Positions 7,671-16,072 of a stretch of 42,847 bases of DNA are shown piece by piece. A program made the translations under genes and the position numbers. The DNA is from Roseomonas sp. (lineage in GTDB: Bacteria > Pseudomonadota > Alphaproteobacteria > Acetobacterales > Acetobacteraceae): positions 1-42,847 of the forward strand of contig JADCEV010000052.1 in NCBI GenBank assembly GCA_020249865.1, in the 5' to 3' direction. The notes under the pieces were generated by a model. It did not search any database. It was not told the DNA's origin and worked only from the letters and a program-made list of their open reading frames with translations. How positions within the stretch are numbered: position 1 is the stretch's first letter; every line of letters starts with the position of its first letter.

Positions 7671-10487
7671 TCAGGTCAGCGCAAACAACGCCATGATGTC
7701 GGCAAGACTGGTATTGCCGACCAGAATAACGTCATCCCCCGCGCCACCATCAAGGCTCGCCACGCCAAGGCCAGCGATCAGAAGATCATTGCCCAGGCCG
7801 CCAAACATCTGATCGCCCTCTCCGAAGCCATTCAGGGTATCATTTCCCGCATCACCCGACAGGGTATTTGCGCCTTGATTGCCCATGATCATGTCATCGG
7901 CCGCACTGCCAGTGATGCTGATACGCGCCACACCTTGGGCGATCACGGCAAACTCTACATTCGTTGGAAGGAAAAGGCTTGCTGTGGCAATCAGCGTGTC
8001 CGCGCCGCCATTGGCGTCTTCATTGATCTGATCGGCGCCGGTAACGTTCAGGTAAAGATCATTGCCCGCGCCGCCTTCCAGCACATCGCTGCCCGCACCA
8101 CCGTCAAGCGAATCGGCCCCGGCATTGCCACGCAGCAGATTGGCAGCGGCAGAACCCATGATGCTGTCGGCACCTGAGCCACCATAAGCATCTTCAATCG
8201 TCACATCACGGGCAATGGAGACATTGTTGCGCAATCCACCGACTGAGGAGAAGGCTTCTTCATTCAGGTTGATCCATTGCGTCTCATCATAGCCGGAAAA
8301 ATCAAGCACATCACGGCCGCCGGCATCCCATATCGAGAAATTGACCTGATGATCAGCGCCGGTAATGGAAAAAGCCTGCCCTGCATTTGCGTTGAAGCCA
8401 TAGATGTTATCGCCTGTACGTGTACTCATATTGGCCCCGTAAAGGCGCTGGATGGCCGCGATATCGTAAAGCAGGGGCGTGGCTGAGCTGGCAGAGCCCA
8501 AAAATGCGTGAGTTGCATTTCCGTTGAAATAGCTCATTGCCGTGTATTGTTCGGAATCTTCGAAGAAAATCGCATTGCGCGCATAGGCAGTATAGCCAGT
8601 ACCGCTAATATTGTAGTTTCCTGGATGTTCGAGACCGAGCGCGTGCCCAACTTCATGGATGTAAAGCTCAAATCCACCATTGGCATCGGTAGGCGCAATG
8701 GCAGCTTGCTGCTGCGCATTGAAATAGACGTAGTTTCGCCATGGCCCTGTGGCATTGCTCCAACCTCCATAGCCAGAAGCATTGGCCGGGCCGGTGCCTG
8801 AAGTCGCGCTTGTATAATTCCAAAGGGTGAATTGCGCGTCGTTGCTGTATTGGCTGCCAGGATTCTGAACGCGGGTCAAAGTTATATTGGCCACATCCTG
8901 CCATTGCTGCATGGCGTAAAGCGCGGCGGTAATTTGCGCCTCATTCAACCGGTCAAAGCCGGATGCACCGGTGACCATGGTCGTCGGCAAATTCGCATTC
9001 GAGTCGCGAAATGCAAAAGTGATTTCAAGCGGATTGCCAAGACCATTGGTAAAGCGCGCGTTAGTGCTCGTGATATTGCGTGAAATCTGCGCGGCAGCCG
9101 TCGCCCAATCATATTCCGGCAGCGGATCATCGAAGGGGCTTCCCAATACCGGCGGCAGGCCGAGTTCACTCGGCGTACCAGGGGAGGGGAAAAGCGGCGT
9201 ACCAAGACTGGTGACACGCGTCGCCTGTATGCCAGAACCGCTGCCATCCGAAGCATCCGTGCCGCCGTAAACCGCTATGACACTTTGGTCCGCCAATAGC
9301 GCCAGGGTAAAGCCGGGGACCGAAGTATCCGGCAAGGTCGTGATGACGAAATCACTGGCCCCGAGCGCGCCATTATGGTCCACCCAGCGACCGCGGATGG
9401 TATCGGTCGTGCCATTTTCAAAGGAATGCCACCAGACAAGGCGCCGCCCGTCATTGAAACCAAGAATACTCGGGGAGCGCTGATCGTCTTCTGTCGTGGT
9501 ATTGAGGACGAAATCCGAACCCGAGGGGGTTCCATCGGAAGCCATCAACCGGGCGCGTATCGTTCTGCCTGACCCGTCGCCGGTGTCGGTAGATTGCCAA
9601 ACCTCCAGTATCCGGCTGTCGGCAAGCCGGCTGCTTCGAACACCGGTCTGGTCCCCGGCAGTCGTCGTATTGACCAGATAATCATTACTCGATCCACCGA
9701 TGCTGACCGCATTAAAATTGCCGCTGCTGTCAACCGAAAACACCCGATTGCGGATTTCAGTACCGTTTGTGCCGCCTTCCGGCGATTCAAAGCGTAGCAA
9801 AACATTGTTGTTGGAAAGATTCTGAAACCCGATTGAGGCTGGCGTGCCGGGAAGAGTTGTATTGAGCAGCGCTTCATTGTTCTGCGCGGCGAGTGTGGCC
9901 GAATTGAAGCTCCGGCCTTGAATCTCGCCATCATTCTCATAGGCGAAAATCAGACGTCCGGTACTCCCACTGCGCTGAATGAAGGTATAGGACCCATCCG
10001 CACCACTGGCGCTGAGTTGTACCTCTCCGGTCAGGGCCACACCATCGGCGCTGAAGCGGCGGCCAAAGAGATGCGAATTGCTTGGATTGGACTGATCAGG
10101 TGAGCGCCAGGTGATCAGAACAGACCCATCATTGAGCGCGAGTGAACTGATGCCGGTCTGCGTGCCTGCGGTTGTCTCATTGACCCTGATGTCAGGCCCT
10201 ATCGCTGACCCATCCAGACGAAAGAAGCGCGCCCTGATGTCCTGCCCATCATCGGCACTGCCGCTTGATAGGAAGGAAATGACGAAATTGCCGTTTGATA
10301 GGCTCTGGAAACTCGCGGAGCCTTGATTGCCATTGGTAGTGCTTGGCACACCAAAGCCATTCGTCTCAGCTTCCAGCGGCTCTATTGGGGGCGGGGGGTG
10401 GACGTGGTCATGATCATCTTCATGGTCGTGGTCGTCATCCAGGGGCATACCGGCACCAAATGCTGCTCTTTGAAATGATACCATCAT
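7671..10487 (-). CDS. Serralysin-like RTX metalloprotease with N-terminal repeat domain
   Basis: This 938-residue protein appears to be secreted and calcium-dependent. Residues 17-30 form a His/Asp cluster (DDDHDHEDDHDHVH) followed by prolines. Residues ~50-435 hold about six or seven repeats of ~60 residues with the pattern L.NG..V..W...DG....I..R.....G........N, probably beta-blades. The M10 peptidase core has the zinc site HEVGHALGLEH (611-621) and the Met-turn YTAMSY (648-653). RTX nonapeptide repeats (GGxGxDxLxGGxGND-like) occupy ~768-810 and ~859-925. There is no Sec signal; an uncleaved C-terminal type I secretion signal (ending IMALFALT) is expected. The ABC exporter gene 38 bp upstream on the same strand may be its transporter, but no membrane-fusion or TolC gene is nearby. 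Confidence 0.92.
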   Translation of the reverse strand: MMVSFQRAAFGAGMPLDDDHDHEDDHDHVHPPPPIEPLEAETNGFGVPSTTNGNQGSASFQSLSNGNFVISFLSSGSADDGQDIRARFFRLDGSAIGPDIRVNETTAGTQTGISSLALNDGSVLITWRSPDQSNPSNSHLFGRRFSADGVALTGEVQLSASGADGSYTFIQRSGSTGRLIFAYENDGEIQGRSFNSATLAAQNNEALLNTTLPGTPASIGFQNLSNNNVLLRFESPEGGTNGTEIRNRVFSVDSSGNFNAVSIGGSSNDYLVNTTTAGDQTGVRSSRLADSRILEVWQSTDTGDGSGRTIRARLMASDGTPSGSDFVLNTTTEDDQRSPSILGFNDGRRLVWWHSFENGTTDTIRGRWVDHNGALGASDFVITTLPDTSVPGFTLALLADQSVIAVYGGTDASDGSGSGIQATRVTSLGTPLFPSPGTPSELGLPPVLGSPFDDPLPEYDWATAAAQISRNITSTNARFTNGLGNPLEITFAFRDSNANLPTTMVTGASGFDRLNEAQITAALYAMQQWQDVANITLTRVQNPGSQYSNDAQFTLWNYTSATSGTGPANASGYGGWSNATGPWRNYVYFNAQQQAAIAPTDANGGFELYIHEVGHALGLEHPGNYNISGTGYTAYARNAIFFEDSEQYTAMSYFNGNATHAFLGSASSATPLLYDIAAIQRLYGANMSTRTGDNIYGFNANAGQAFSITGADHQVNFSIWDAGGRDVLDFSGYDETQWINLNEEAFSSVGGLRNNVSIARDVTIEDAYGGSGADSIMGSAAANLLRGNAGADSLDGGAGSDVLEGGAGNDLYLNVTGADQINEDANGGADTLIATASLFLPTNVEFAVIAQGVARISITGSAADDMIMGNQGANTLSGDAGNDTLNGFGEGDQMFGGLGNDLLIAGLGVASLDGGAGDDVILVGNTSLADIMALFALT

Positions 10488-10525
10488 GAAAGATATTCTC
10501 TGGAAAAATGAATTTTACGTAATCT

Positions 10526-12337
10526 TCAATTGTCGTGCCTTGCCCCTTGCGTCAGGAATGACAAAACTGGCGCAGAACCCCACCCTTCCCCATCCGTGAA
10601 TTGCAGCGCCGCCAAGCGCGCATAAAGCCCGCCTTCCGCGAGCAGCGCCTCATGCGTGCCGGTCGCAACGATGCGGCCCTGATCCATCACCACAATGCGG
10701 TCCGCGCGCCGCACCGTCGCCAACCGATGCGCAACCGTAATGCTCGTGCGCCCCTCACATAGCCGCGCCAATGCTTGCTGCACGGCGAATTCGCTTTCGG
10801 CGTCGAGCGCGCTGGTCGCCTCATCCAACAGCAATACCGCCGGGTCGCGCAGGATGGCGCGCGCAATGGCAATGCGTTGGCGCTGGCCGCCGGAAAGTGT
10901 CACGCCCCGCGTGCCAAGCTCGGTCGCGTAACCCTGCGGCAGGGCGGCGATGAATTCCGCAGCCGCTGCGGCCTCGGCGGCTGCCGCCACTTCCGCATCA
11001 GTGGCGTCGGGCCGGCCGAGGCGAATATTTTCAGCAATGCTGGCGCTGAAAATCACCGGCTCCTGCGGCACCAAACCAAGCCGGGAACGCAGCGCGCGCG
11101 GGTCAAGCCGCGTGATCTCAACCCCATCCAGCAGAATGCGCCCCGCGCTTGGGTCATAGAAGCGCAGCAGCAGGGACAGCACCGATGTCTTGCCGGCGCC
11201 CGAGGGACCAACCAGCGCAATCGCCTCCCCAGGTTCCACCGCCAGGCTGAAATCCATCAGTGCCGGGCTATCGGGCCGCGTTGGGTAGCGCAGCGTGACG
11301 GCTTCAAACACCACGCGGCCTTGCGCGGGCGGCAGGGGCAAAGGCTTTGCCGGGGCTGCGATGGCGGGCGGGATGGCCAGCACTTCGCCAAGCCTGTCAG
11401 CCGCCGCTGCGGCGCGCTGGATCTCGCCCCATAATTCGCTGACCGTGGCGCCGGAGGAGGCCATGAGTACGGCATAAAAGACAAAGGCGGTCAGCTCCCC
11501 GCCCGAAATCCGCCCCTCGATCACGTCGCGCCCACCGACCCAAAGGCTGAAGGTGATGGCGCCGAAGCCGAGCAGGATCACCGCCAGGATCAGCAAACTG
11601 CGGGAGAAAACGCGCCTGAGTGCGGCGCGCACGGCAGCTTCAGACCCGGCAGCAAAACGCGCGCGTGCGCGATCTTCCTGGGTGAAGGCCTGAATGGCGC
11701 GAATGCCGCCCAGCGTTTCCTCTGCTTGTGCAGCAAGATCACCAATCCGCTCCTGCGCGGCCTTGGAAAGTCGCCTTTCGCGCCGGCCAAAAAATATCAG
11801 CGGCAGCACCACCACGGGCAGGATCAGCGCAATCAGCGCCGCAAGCTTCGGGCTGGTCAGCACCAGCATTACAAAGGCACCAATGCCCGTAATGGCTTGG
11901 CGCACGCCCATGGAAATCGCCGAACCAATGAGCGATTGCAACAGCCCGACATCCGCCGTCAGCCGCGACATGACATCGCCGATGCGCGCGGTTTCAAAGT
12001 AGCTCGGCGAAAGCCCGGTGACATGATCGAAAAAGCGCTGGCGCAAATCGGCAGCGACGCGTTCGCCCAACCAGGACACCAGATAAAACCGCGTGGTGGT
12101 GGTGATGGCCAAGGCACTGACCAAGGCACCCATCACCAGCGCCGCGCGATCCAGGGCGCCTGGCCCGCCGGCAAAGCCGTCATCAATCAGATGCTTGAGA
12201 CCCTGGCCAAGCGCCAGCGTCAGCCCCGCCGCCAGCAACAACGCCGCAATCGCCGCAATCACGCGCGGCCAATAGGGCTTCAGCAGCGGCAGCAGCAGGC
12301 CAAGGGCCGCGAGGCTGGCGCGCGGTGCAGTCGTCAC
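10526..12337 (-). CDS. ABC exporter, fused permease and ATPase (MsbA/BmrA-like)
   Basis: A 603-residue half-transporter. The N-terminal ~300 residues contain about six membrane helices of the type I exporter fold. The nucleotide-binding domain has Walker A GPSGAGKTS, Q-loop LVPQEP, signature LSGGQRQR, Walker B VLLLDEATSALD and the switch His in VAHRL. It is a full-length exporter working as a homodimer in the inner membrane. Lipid, drug or peptide are possible substrates. It starts with GTG 13 bp after the SDR gene and is followed 38 bp later by the RTX protease, so the three may be cotranscribed. Its sequence is MsbA-like and lacks obvious PrtD features; an export link to the protease is only positional. 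Confidence 0.92.
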   Translation of the reverse strand: MTTAPRASLAALGLLLPLLKPYWPRVIAAIAALLLAAGLTLALGQGLKHLIDDGFAGGPGALDRAALVMGALVSALAITTTTRFYLVSWLGERVAADLRQRFFDHVTGLSPSYFETARIGDVMSRLTADVGLLQSLIGSAISMGVRQAITGIGAFVMLVLTSPKLAALIALILPVVVLPLIFFGRRERRLSKAAQERIGDLAAQAEETLGGIRAIQAFTQEDRARARFAAGSEAAVRAALRRVFSRSLLILAVILLGFGAITFSLWVGGRDVIEGRISGGELTAFVFYAVLMASSGATVSELWGEIQRAAAAADRLGEVLAIPPAIAAPAKPLPLPPAQGRVVFEAVTLRYPTRPDSPALMDFSLAVEPGEAIALVGPSGAGKTSVLSLLLRFYDPSAGRILLDGVEITRLDPRALRSRLGLVPQEPVIFSASIAENIRLGRPDATDAEVAAAAEAAAAAEFIAALPQGYATELGTRGVTLSGGQRQRIAIARAILRDPAVLLLDEATSALDAESEFAVQQALARLCEGRTSITVAHRLATVRRADRIVVMDQGRIVATGTHEALLAEGGLYARLAALQFTDGEGWGSAPVLSFLTQGARHDN

Positions 12338-12350
12338 GCGTCAATGCACC

Positions 12351-13118
12351 CTAGACGTGCTGCCCGCCATTGATATGGATTTCCGCGCCATTCACATAGG
12401 AAGACGCCTCGGTGCAGAGGAAATAGATCGCCTGCGCCACTTCCTCGGGCCGGCCCAACCGCCGCATCGGGATTTGTTCCTGCACGATCTTCTCCGTGCC
12501 TGGGGACAGGATGGAGGTATCAATCTCACCGGGCGAAATCGCATTCACCCGCACACCGCGCGGGGCGAAATCCGCCGCCATTTCGCGCGTGAGTGCGGCG
12601 AGCGCTGCCTTGGAAGTGGAATAGGCCGCGCCGGCGAAGGGATGCACCCGCCCGCCGGCGATGGAGGTGACATTCACCACTGACCCGTTGGCGCGCGCCA
12701 GTTCATCCACCAGGCCGCGCGCGAGCAGGATGGGGGCGAAGAAATTCACCTGAAAAACGCGCAGCCACCCATCCGCCGGCATGGTGAGCGTGCCGAGCCG
12801 CGCGCCACCCTCGCCCTTTGGCGAAATCGCGGCGTTATTCACCAGCGCATGCAGCATGCCGCCATCTGGCGCCAAACGCGCGCGGATTTCGGGGATCATT
12901 GCCTCCGTCGCCACTGGATCGCCCAGATCGAGCTGAATGTGATCCTCAGGCCCCATTTCCCAGGGGCATTGTTCCGGAAAAGGTTGGCGGGACACGGTAA
13001 TCACGCGCCAGCCTGCCGCCGAAAAGCGCTTCACCGTGGCGTGGCCAATCCCGCGGGAGGCGCCAGTCAGCAGCAGCACCCGGCGCGGTCCATTGGGCTT
13101 GTTTCGTTTTTCCATCAT
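12351..13118 (-). CDS. Short-chain dehydrogenase/reductase
   Basis: This is a 255-residue classical SDR, an NAD(P)-dependent oxidoreductase. It shows the Rossmann motif TGASRGIG (18-25), NNAA (94-97), catalytic Ser in VTSIAGG (about 152) and YSTSK with Y166 and K170. SPGEIDT follows the active site, and the C-terminus YVNGAEIHINGGQHV is the usual SDR end. The start at 13118 is the first of two adjacent ATGs and has GGAG about 10 bases upstream. The longer in-frame opening to 13199 lacks such a site. Substrate is unknown. It heads a minus-strand run followed by the ABC exporter and RTX protease. Confidence 0.92.
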   Translation of the reverse strand: MMEKRNKPNGPRRVLLLTGASRGIGHATVKRFSAAGWRVITVSRQPFPEQCPWEMGPEDHIQLDLGDPVATEAMIPEIRARLAPDGGMLHALVNNAAISPKGEGGARLGTLTMPADGWLRVFQVNFFAPILLARGLVDELARANGSVVNVTSIAGGRVHPFAGAAYSTSKAALAALTREMAADFAPRGVRVNAISPGEIDTSILSPGTEKIVQEQIPMRRLGRPEEVAQAIYFLCTEASSYVNGAEIHINGGQHV

Positions 13119-13189
13119 GGCACTGCAACTCCGGCCATTGGCCAAGGAGGAAGGGTTATAGGCGAGCGCGGGCTTTTGGGAAACCGACC

Positions 13190-13230
13190 CCAAACGCAAA
13201 CGGCCCGGCTACCGAAGGGCAGCCGGGCCG
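13190..13230 (-). terminator. Rho-independent terminator candidate
   Basis: A perfect 10-bp inverted repeat, CGGCCCGGCT at 13201-13210 and AGCCGGGCCG at 13221-13230, has a 10-base loop. It lies 21 bp past the stop of the gene at 13252-13581 (-). Read on the minus strand the stem is followed by TTTGCGTTTGG, an interrupted U-tract. It should end that small gene's transcript before the SDR gene. Confidence 0.7.
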
Positions 13231-13251
13231 CAAAATGGGAATGGTATTGGA

Positions 13252-13581
13252 TCAGGCCGCGTGCCGATCGGGCTTGGTGAGCGCGCGGCTGGCCGCGGCA
13301 GCCCAAGCGGGCGCCGCGCGCAGCAGGCGGTCCAAAGCGGCTTCAGGCAAGGCTTCGGCATATTCCAGGGCCGTAACAGCCTCAGTATCCCAATGGCGCA
13401 GGATTTCAGCCACCGCGCGAGTCGCCTCGGATGAGGGCACATGCAGCCCGGTGGCGCGGCGCGCGGCATTCAGGATGCGTGCAGCCGCTTCAAGCCGCGC
13501 ACGTTCGACCGGGCAGGAATCGGCCAGTTCCGCGAGAATACGCTCAAGCCCTTGGGCAGTAGCATTACTGGAAATGGTCAT
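13252..13581 (-). CDS. Hypothetical 109-residue protein
   Basis: I do not recognise the family. The ATG at 13581 has a good AAGGGG site 3-8 bases upstream and the protein is MTISSNATAQGLERILAELA... It is predicted almost wholly helical, with an amphipathic N-terminal helix, a basic middle (RARLEAAARILNAARRATG) and an Ala-rich C-terminus ending DRHAA. There is no signal peptide or membrane segment. The gene stands alone with its own strong hairpin terminator downstream and a 230-bp upstream region rich in inverted repeats, suggesting separate regulation. Confidence 0.7.
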   Translation of the reverse strand: MTISSNATAQGLERILAELADSCPVERARLEAAARILNAARRATGLHVPSSEATRAVAEILRHWDTEAVTALEYAEALPEAALDRLLRAAPAWAAAASRALTKPDRHAA

Positions 13582-13752
13582 GATGATCCCCTTCTTGAAT
13601 CGCTTTGCGCTGCCCTCCCCGGAGCGCTTGGTGCTTAAATGGTAAGCAAAGGTGGCGATATCAAGGCTTGCGCTGCCGCAAATGGCCAAAATTTGACCCC
13701 GCAGCACATCAGTGCCCTCAAAGTGCCAGCAGTGGGCGGCGCGGCGCTTCCC

Positions 13753-13812
13753 CAAGCTGTTGCTTGATCGCATTTTCCGAGCCGCCAAGTGGTACCACTT
13801 GGCTTGAAAATG
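13753..13812. repeat. 20-bp perfect palindrome within a larger inverted repeat
   Basis: GCCAAGTGGT/ACCACTTGGC at 13784-13803 is a perfect 20-bp palindrome. It is flanked by CATTTTC (13771-13777) and GAAAATG (13806-13812), which extend the symmetry to ~42 bp. A second small hairpin, CAAGC-tgtt-GCTTG, sits at 13753-13766. The block begins 2 bp beyond the stop of the Bug gene (-) and lies 170-230 bp upstream of the small gene starting at 13581. The TGGTACCA core resembles operators of GntR-type repressors. Equally it could be the folded 3' end of the Bug mRNA, although no U-tract follows. Confidence 0.6.
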
Positions 13813-13813
13813 C

Positions 13814-14797
13814 TCACTCCGGCTCGATCCCCGCCGCCTTGATCTGCCGTGCCCAGGTTTCGATCTGGCTCCGGATGAAGGCGCCGAATTCCTCAGGCGT
13901 GGAGGTGACACGCTCAATGCCGAGCGTCGCCAGCCTTTCGGCCGTTTCCGGCCTTTCCCAAACCTTGCGCAGCGCTGCATTCCAGCCTGTTACGACCTCT
14001 GCCGGCAGGCGCGCGGGGCCGACTGCCCCCATCCAGGAAAGCAGCTCAAACCCGGGCAGCCCGGCCTCGGCCAGGGTCGGTTCATTTGGCAAAAGCGGGG
14101 TGCGCGTGGCCGAGGTGATGCCAAGCGAGCGCAGCCTGCCTTCCTGCAAAAACCCGCGTGATGCCGCGACATCCACGATAATCGCGGTGACACGCCCGGA
14201 AATCACATCCGTCATGGCCGGCGGCGTGGAGCGATAGGGCACATGTTCCATCTGGATATTGCCGAGTGCGGTCAGCATCGCGCCGCCCACAACGCCTGTC
14301 GTATTGCCCGAAGCATAGGTCAGCTTGCCGGGTTGGGCGCGCGCCAGGGCAAGGAATTCCTGCAGATTGCGCGCCGGCACCTGGTCATTAACGGCAAGCA
14401 CAAAGATGTAAGTGCCCATGCGCCCGATCGGCGTGAAATCATTGATGGCGTCATAGGTTGGGCGCTTCATCAGGGCCGGTGTCGCGCCATGCGGGCTATT
14501 GGTGGTGATCATCACCGTGTGCCCATCCGGCGTGGCGCGTGCGGTCGCGACTGCGGCAATCGCGCCATTGGCGCCCGGGCGGTTATCCACCACCACTTGC
14601 GATCCCCATTCCTGTTCCAACAGCGTGGCCAACAGGCGGGAAACGGAATCAGTCCCCGACCCGGCAGCGAAGGGGACAATCAGCGTCACGGGGCGCGATG
14701 GCTTCCAGGCAGCCTGGCCACTGGCGGCGAAAGGCAGCGCGGCAGCGGCACCAATCAGGGCGCGGCGGGACATCGGCAGGGTGCTGTTCATCGGCAT
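13814..14797 (-). CDS. Bug/TctC-family periplasmic solute-binding protein
   Basis: A 327-residue protein begins with a twin-arginine-like or Sec signal (SRRALIGAAAALPFAASGQA), followed by the family start WKPSRPVTLIVPFAAGSGTD. VVVDNRPGANG, the second-lobe LTYASGNTTG and the RVTSTPEEFGAFIRSQIETWARQIKAAGI ending are all diagnostic. Bug proteins bind carboxylates such as citrate or nicotinate and serve tripartite tricarboxylate transporters (TctAB) or sensing. No tctA/tctB is in the window, as is common in this lineage, where Bug genes are numerous orphans. The ATG at 14797 is favoured by an AAGGAAA site about 9 bases upstream; the ATG at 14791 is the alternative. Confidence 0.93.
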   Translation of the reverse strand: MPMNSTLPMSRRALIGAAAALPFAASGQAAWKPSRPVTLIVPFAAGSGTDSVSRLLATLLEQEWGSQVVVDNRPGANGAIAAVATARATPDGHTVMITTNSPHGATPALMKRPTYDAINDFTPIGRMGTYIFVLAVNDQVPARNLQEFLALARAQPGKLTYASGNTTGVVGGAMLTALGNIQMEHVPYRSTPPAMTDVISGRVTAIIVDVAASRGFLQEGRLRSLGITSATRTPLLPNEPTLAEAGLPGFELLSWMGAVGPARLPAEVVTGWNAALRKVWERPETAERLATLGIERVTSTPEEFGAFIRSQIETWARQIKAAGIEPE

Positions 14798-14895
14798 GGC
14801 GTATTTCCTTTGTCGTTGGGCGCCTCATAAGCGGCGGGGCGGGGCGCTGTCCATGGGTTTTGCGCCTCTCGTCTTTCCGGATTTTCCGGCGCAGC

Positions 14896-16071
14896 ATGGC
14901 CGACATGACACAGCGCGTCGTGATCCATTGGGGGCTTTCATCCCTGCATGGCTGGGGGGTTTATGGGCTGAACCTAGCTTTGGCCTGGGCCGGCGATGAG
15001 GCGCTGGAAGCGGTGACAGATTATGAGGTGAACCGGCAGCACATCACGCTTGATCCGCTACAATGGCATGCGCTGGCCAGGTTTCGGACGCGTTCGGCCA
15101 ATCTGCGCGCGCAATTGCTGCGCCAAAAGGCAGAGCCCATCACGGTGAATGCTGTGCTGCTTGCGGCACTCGGCAATGATCTGCAGCCTCAGCCCGGGCC
15201 GCATGGCGGCGAATTACGGGGCCGCCCAGGCTTCGGCACCATCTTCTTCGAACGCGAAGCGCTTGGCCCCAAGGCACGCGAAACCTTGGCGCCTCATGCG
15301 GTGATCATCGCCGGGTCAAGCTGGAATGCTGAAGTGCTCAAGGCACATGGCGTACCCGCAGTGGAACTGGTGCTGCAAGGGATTGATCCCGCGCTGTTTC
15401 ACCCCGCACCGCGGCGCGGGCTTTTTCCGGGACGCTTTGTGGTGTTCAGCGGTGGCAAGCTGGAAGCGCGCAAGGGGCAGGATAATGTGATCGCGGCCTG
15501 GCGGATTTTTGCCGCACGCCATCCTGATGCGCTGCTGATATCCGCCTGGCATAATCACTGGCCCGAAGGCGCGCGCAGTATTGATGCTTCTCGCCGTGCC
15601 GCGCCGCTTCCTTTTCGCGCGGATGGCGCGCCGGATATCGCGGCTTGGGTTGCGGCCAATGGCATCAGGGCCGAGCAATTCCTCGATCTTGGTATCGTAC
15701 CGAATGCCTTGCTGCCGGCGATATTGCGTGAAGCCGATGCTGCACTGTTTCCCAATCGCTGCGAAGGCGGCACCAATCTTGTCGCGATGGAAGCCATGGC
15801 CTGCGGTGTGCCAACCATCCTGAGCGCCAATACCGGCCATTTTGATCTGCTCAAGCATGACGCCGCACTCGCGCTGACCGATCAACGCCCGATCCCAAGC
15901 GTGCCCGGTTGGCGTGAAAGCAATATCGAGGAAATCGTCGCCGCGCTGGAAACACTCTACACGGATCGCGCACGCGCTGCGGCGTTGGGGGCGGCGGGGG
16001 CGGAGTTATTATCGGGTCTGACCTGGGCGAAAACAGCGGCTGAAATGAAGCGCATCATCAGCGCGGCGTGA
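14896..16071 (+). CDS. Family 4-type glycosyltransferase
   Basis: This is a 391-residue GT-B glycosyltransferase. The N-terminal half opens RVVIHWGLSSLHGWGVYGLNLALA, a glycine-rich acceptor-site loop. The C-terminal half has FSGGKLEARKGQDNVIAAW (184-202) and FPNRCEGGTNLVAMEAMACGVPTI (285-308). The latter is the nucleotide-sugar-binding E...E motif of GT4 enzymes, with E290 and E299 separated by eight residues instead of the usual seven. The donor and acceptor are unknown; capsule, exopolysaccharide or LPS decoration are possibilities. It is a single gene, divergent from the Bug gene. An in-frame ATG at 14905 is a second start option. Its stop and that of dgoK are one base apart, convergent. 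Confidence 0.88.
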   Translation: MADMTQRVVIHWGLSSLHGWGVYGLNLALAWAGDEALEAVTDYEVNRQHITLDPLQWHALARFRTRSANLRAQLLRQKAEPITVNAVLLAALGNDLQPQPGPHGGELRGRPGFGTIFFEREALGPKARETLAPHAVIIAGSSWNAEVLKAHGVPAVELVLQGIDPALFHPAPRRGLFPGRFVVFSGGKLEARKGQDNVIAAWRIFAARHPDALLISAWHNHWPEGARSIDASRRAAPLPFRADGAPDIAAWVAANGIRAEQFLDLGIVPNALLPAILREADAALFPNRCEGGTNLVAMEAMACGVPTILSANTGHFDLLKHDAALALTDQRPIPSVPGWRESNIEEIVAALETLYTDRARAAALGAAGAELLSGLTWAKTAAEMKRIISAA

Positions 16072-16072
16072 A

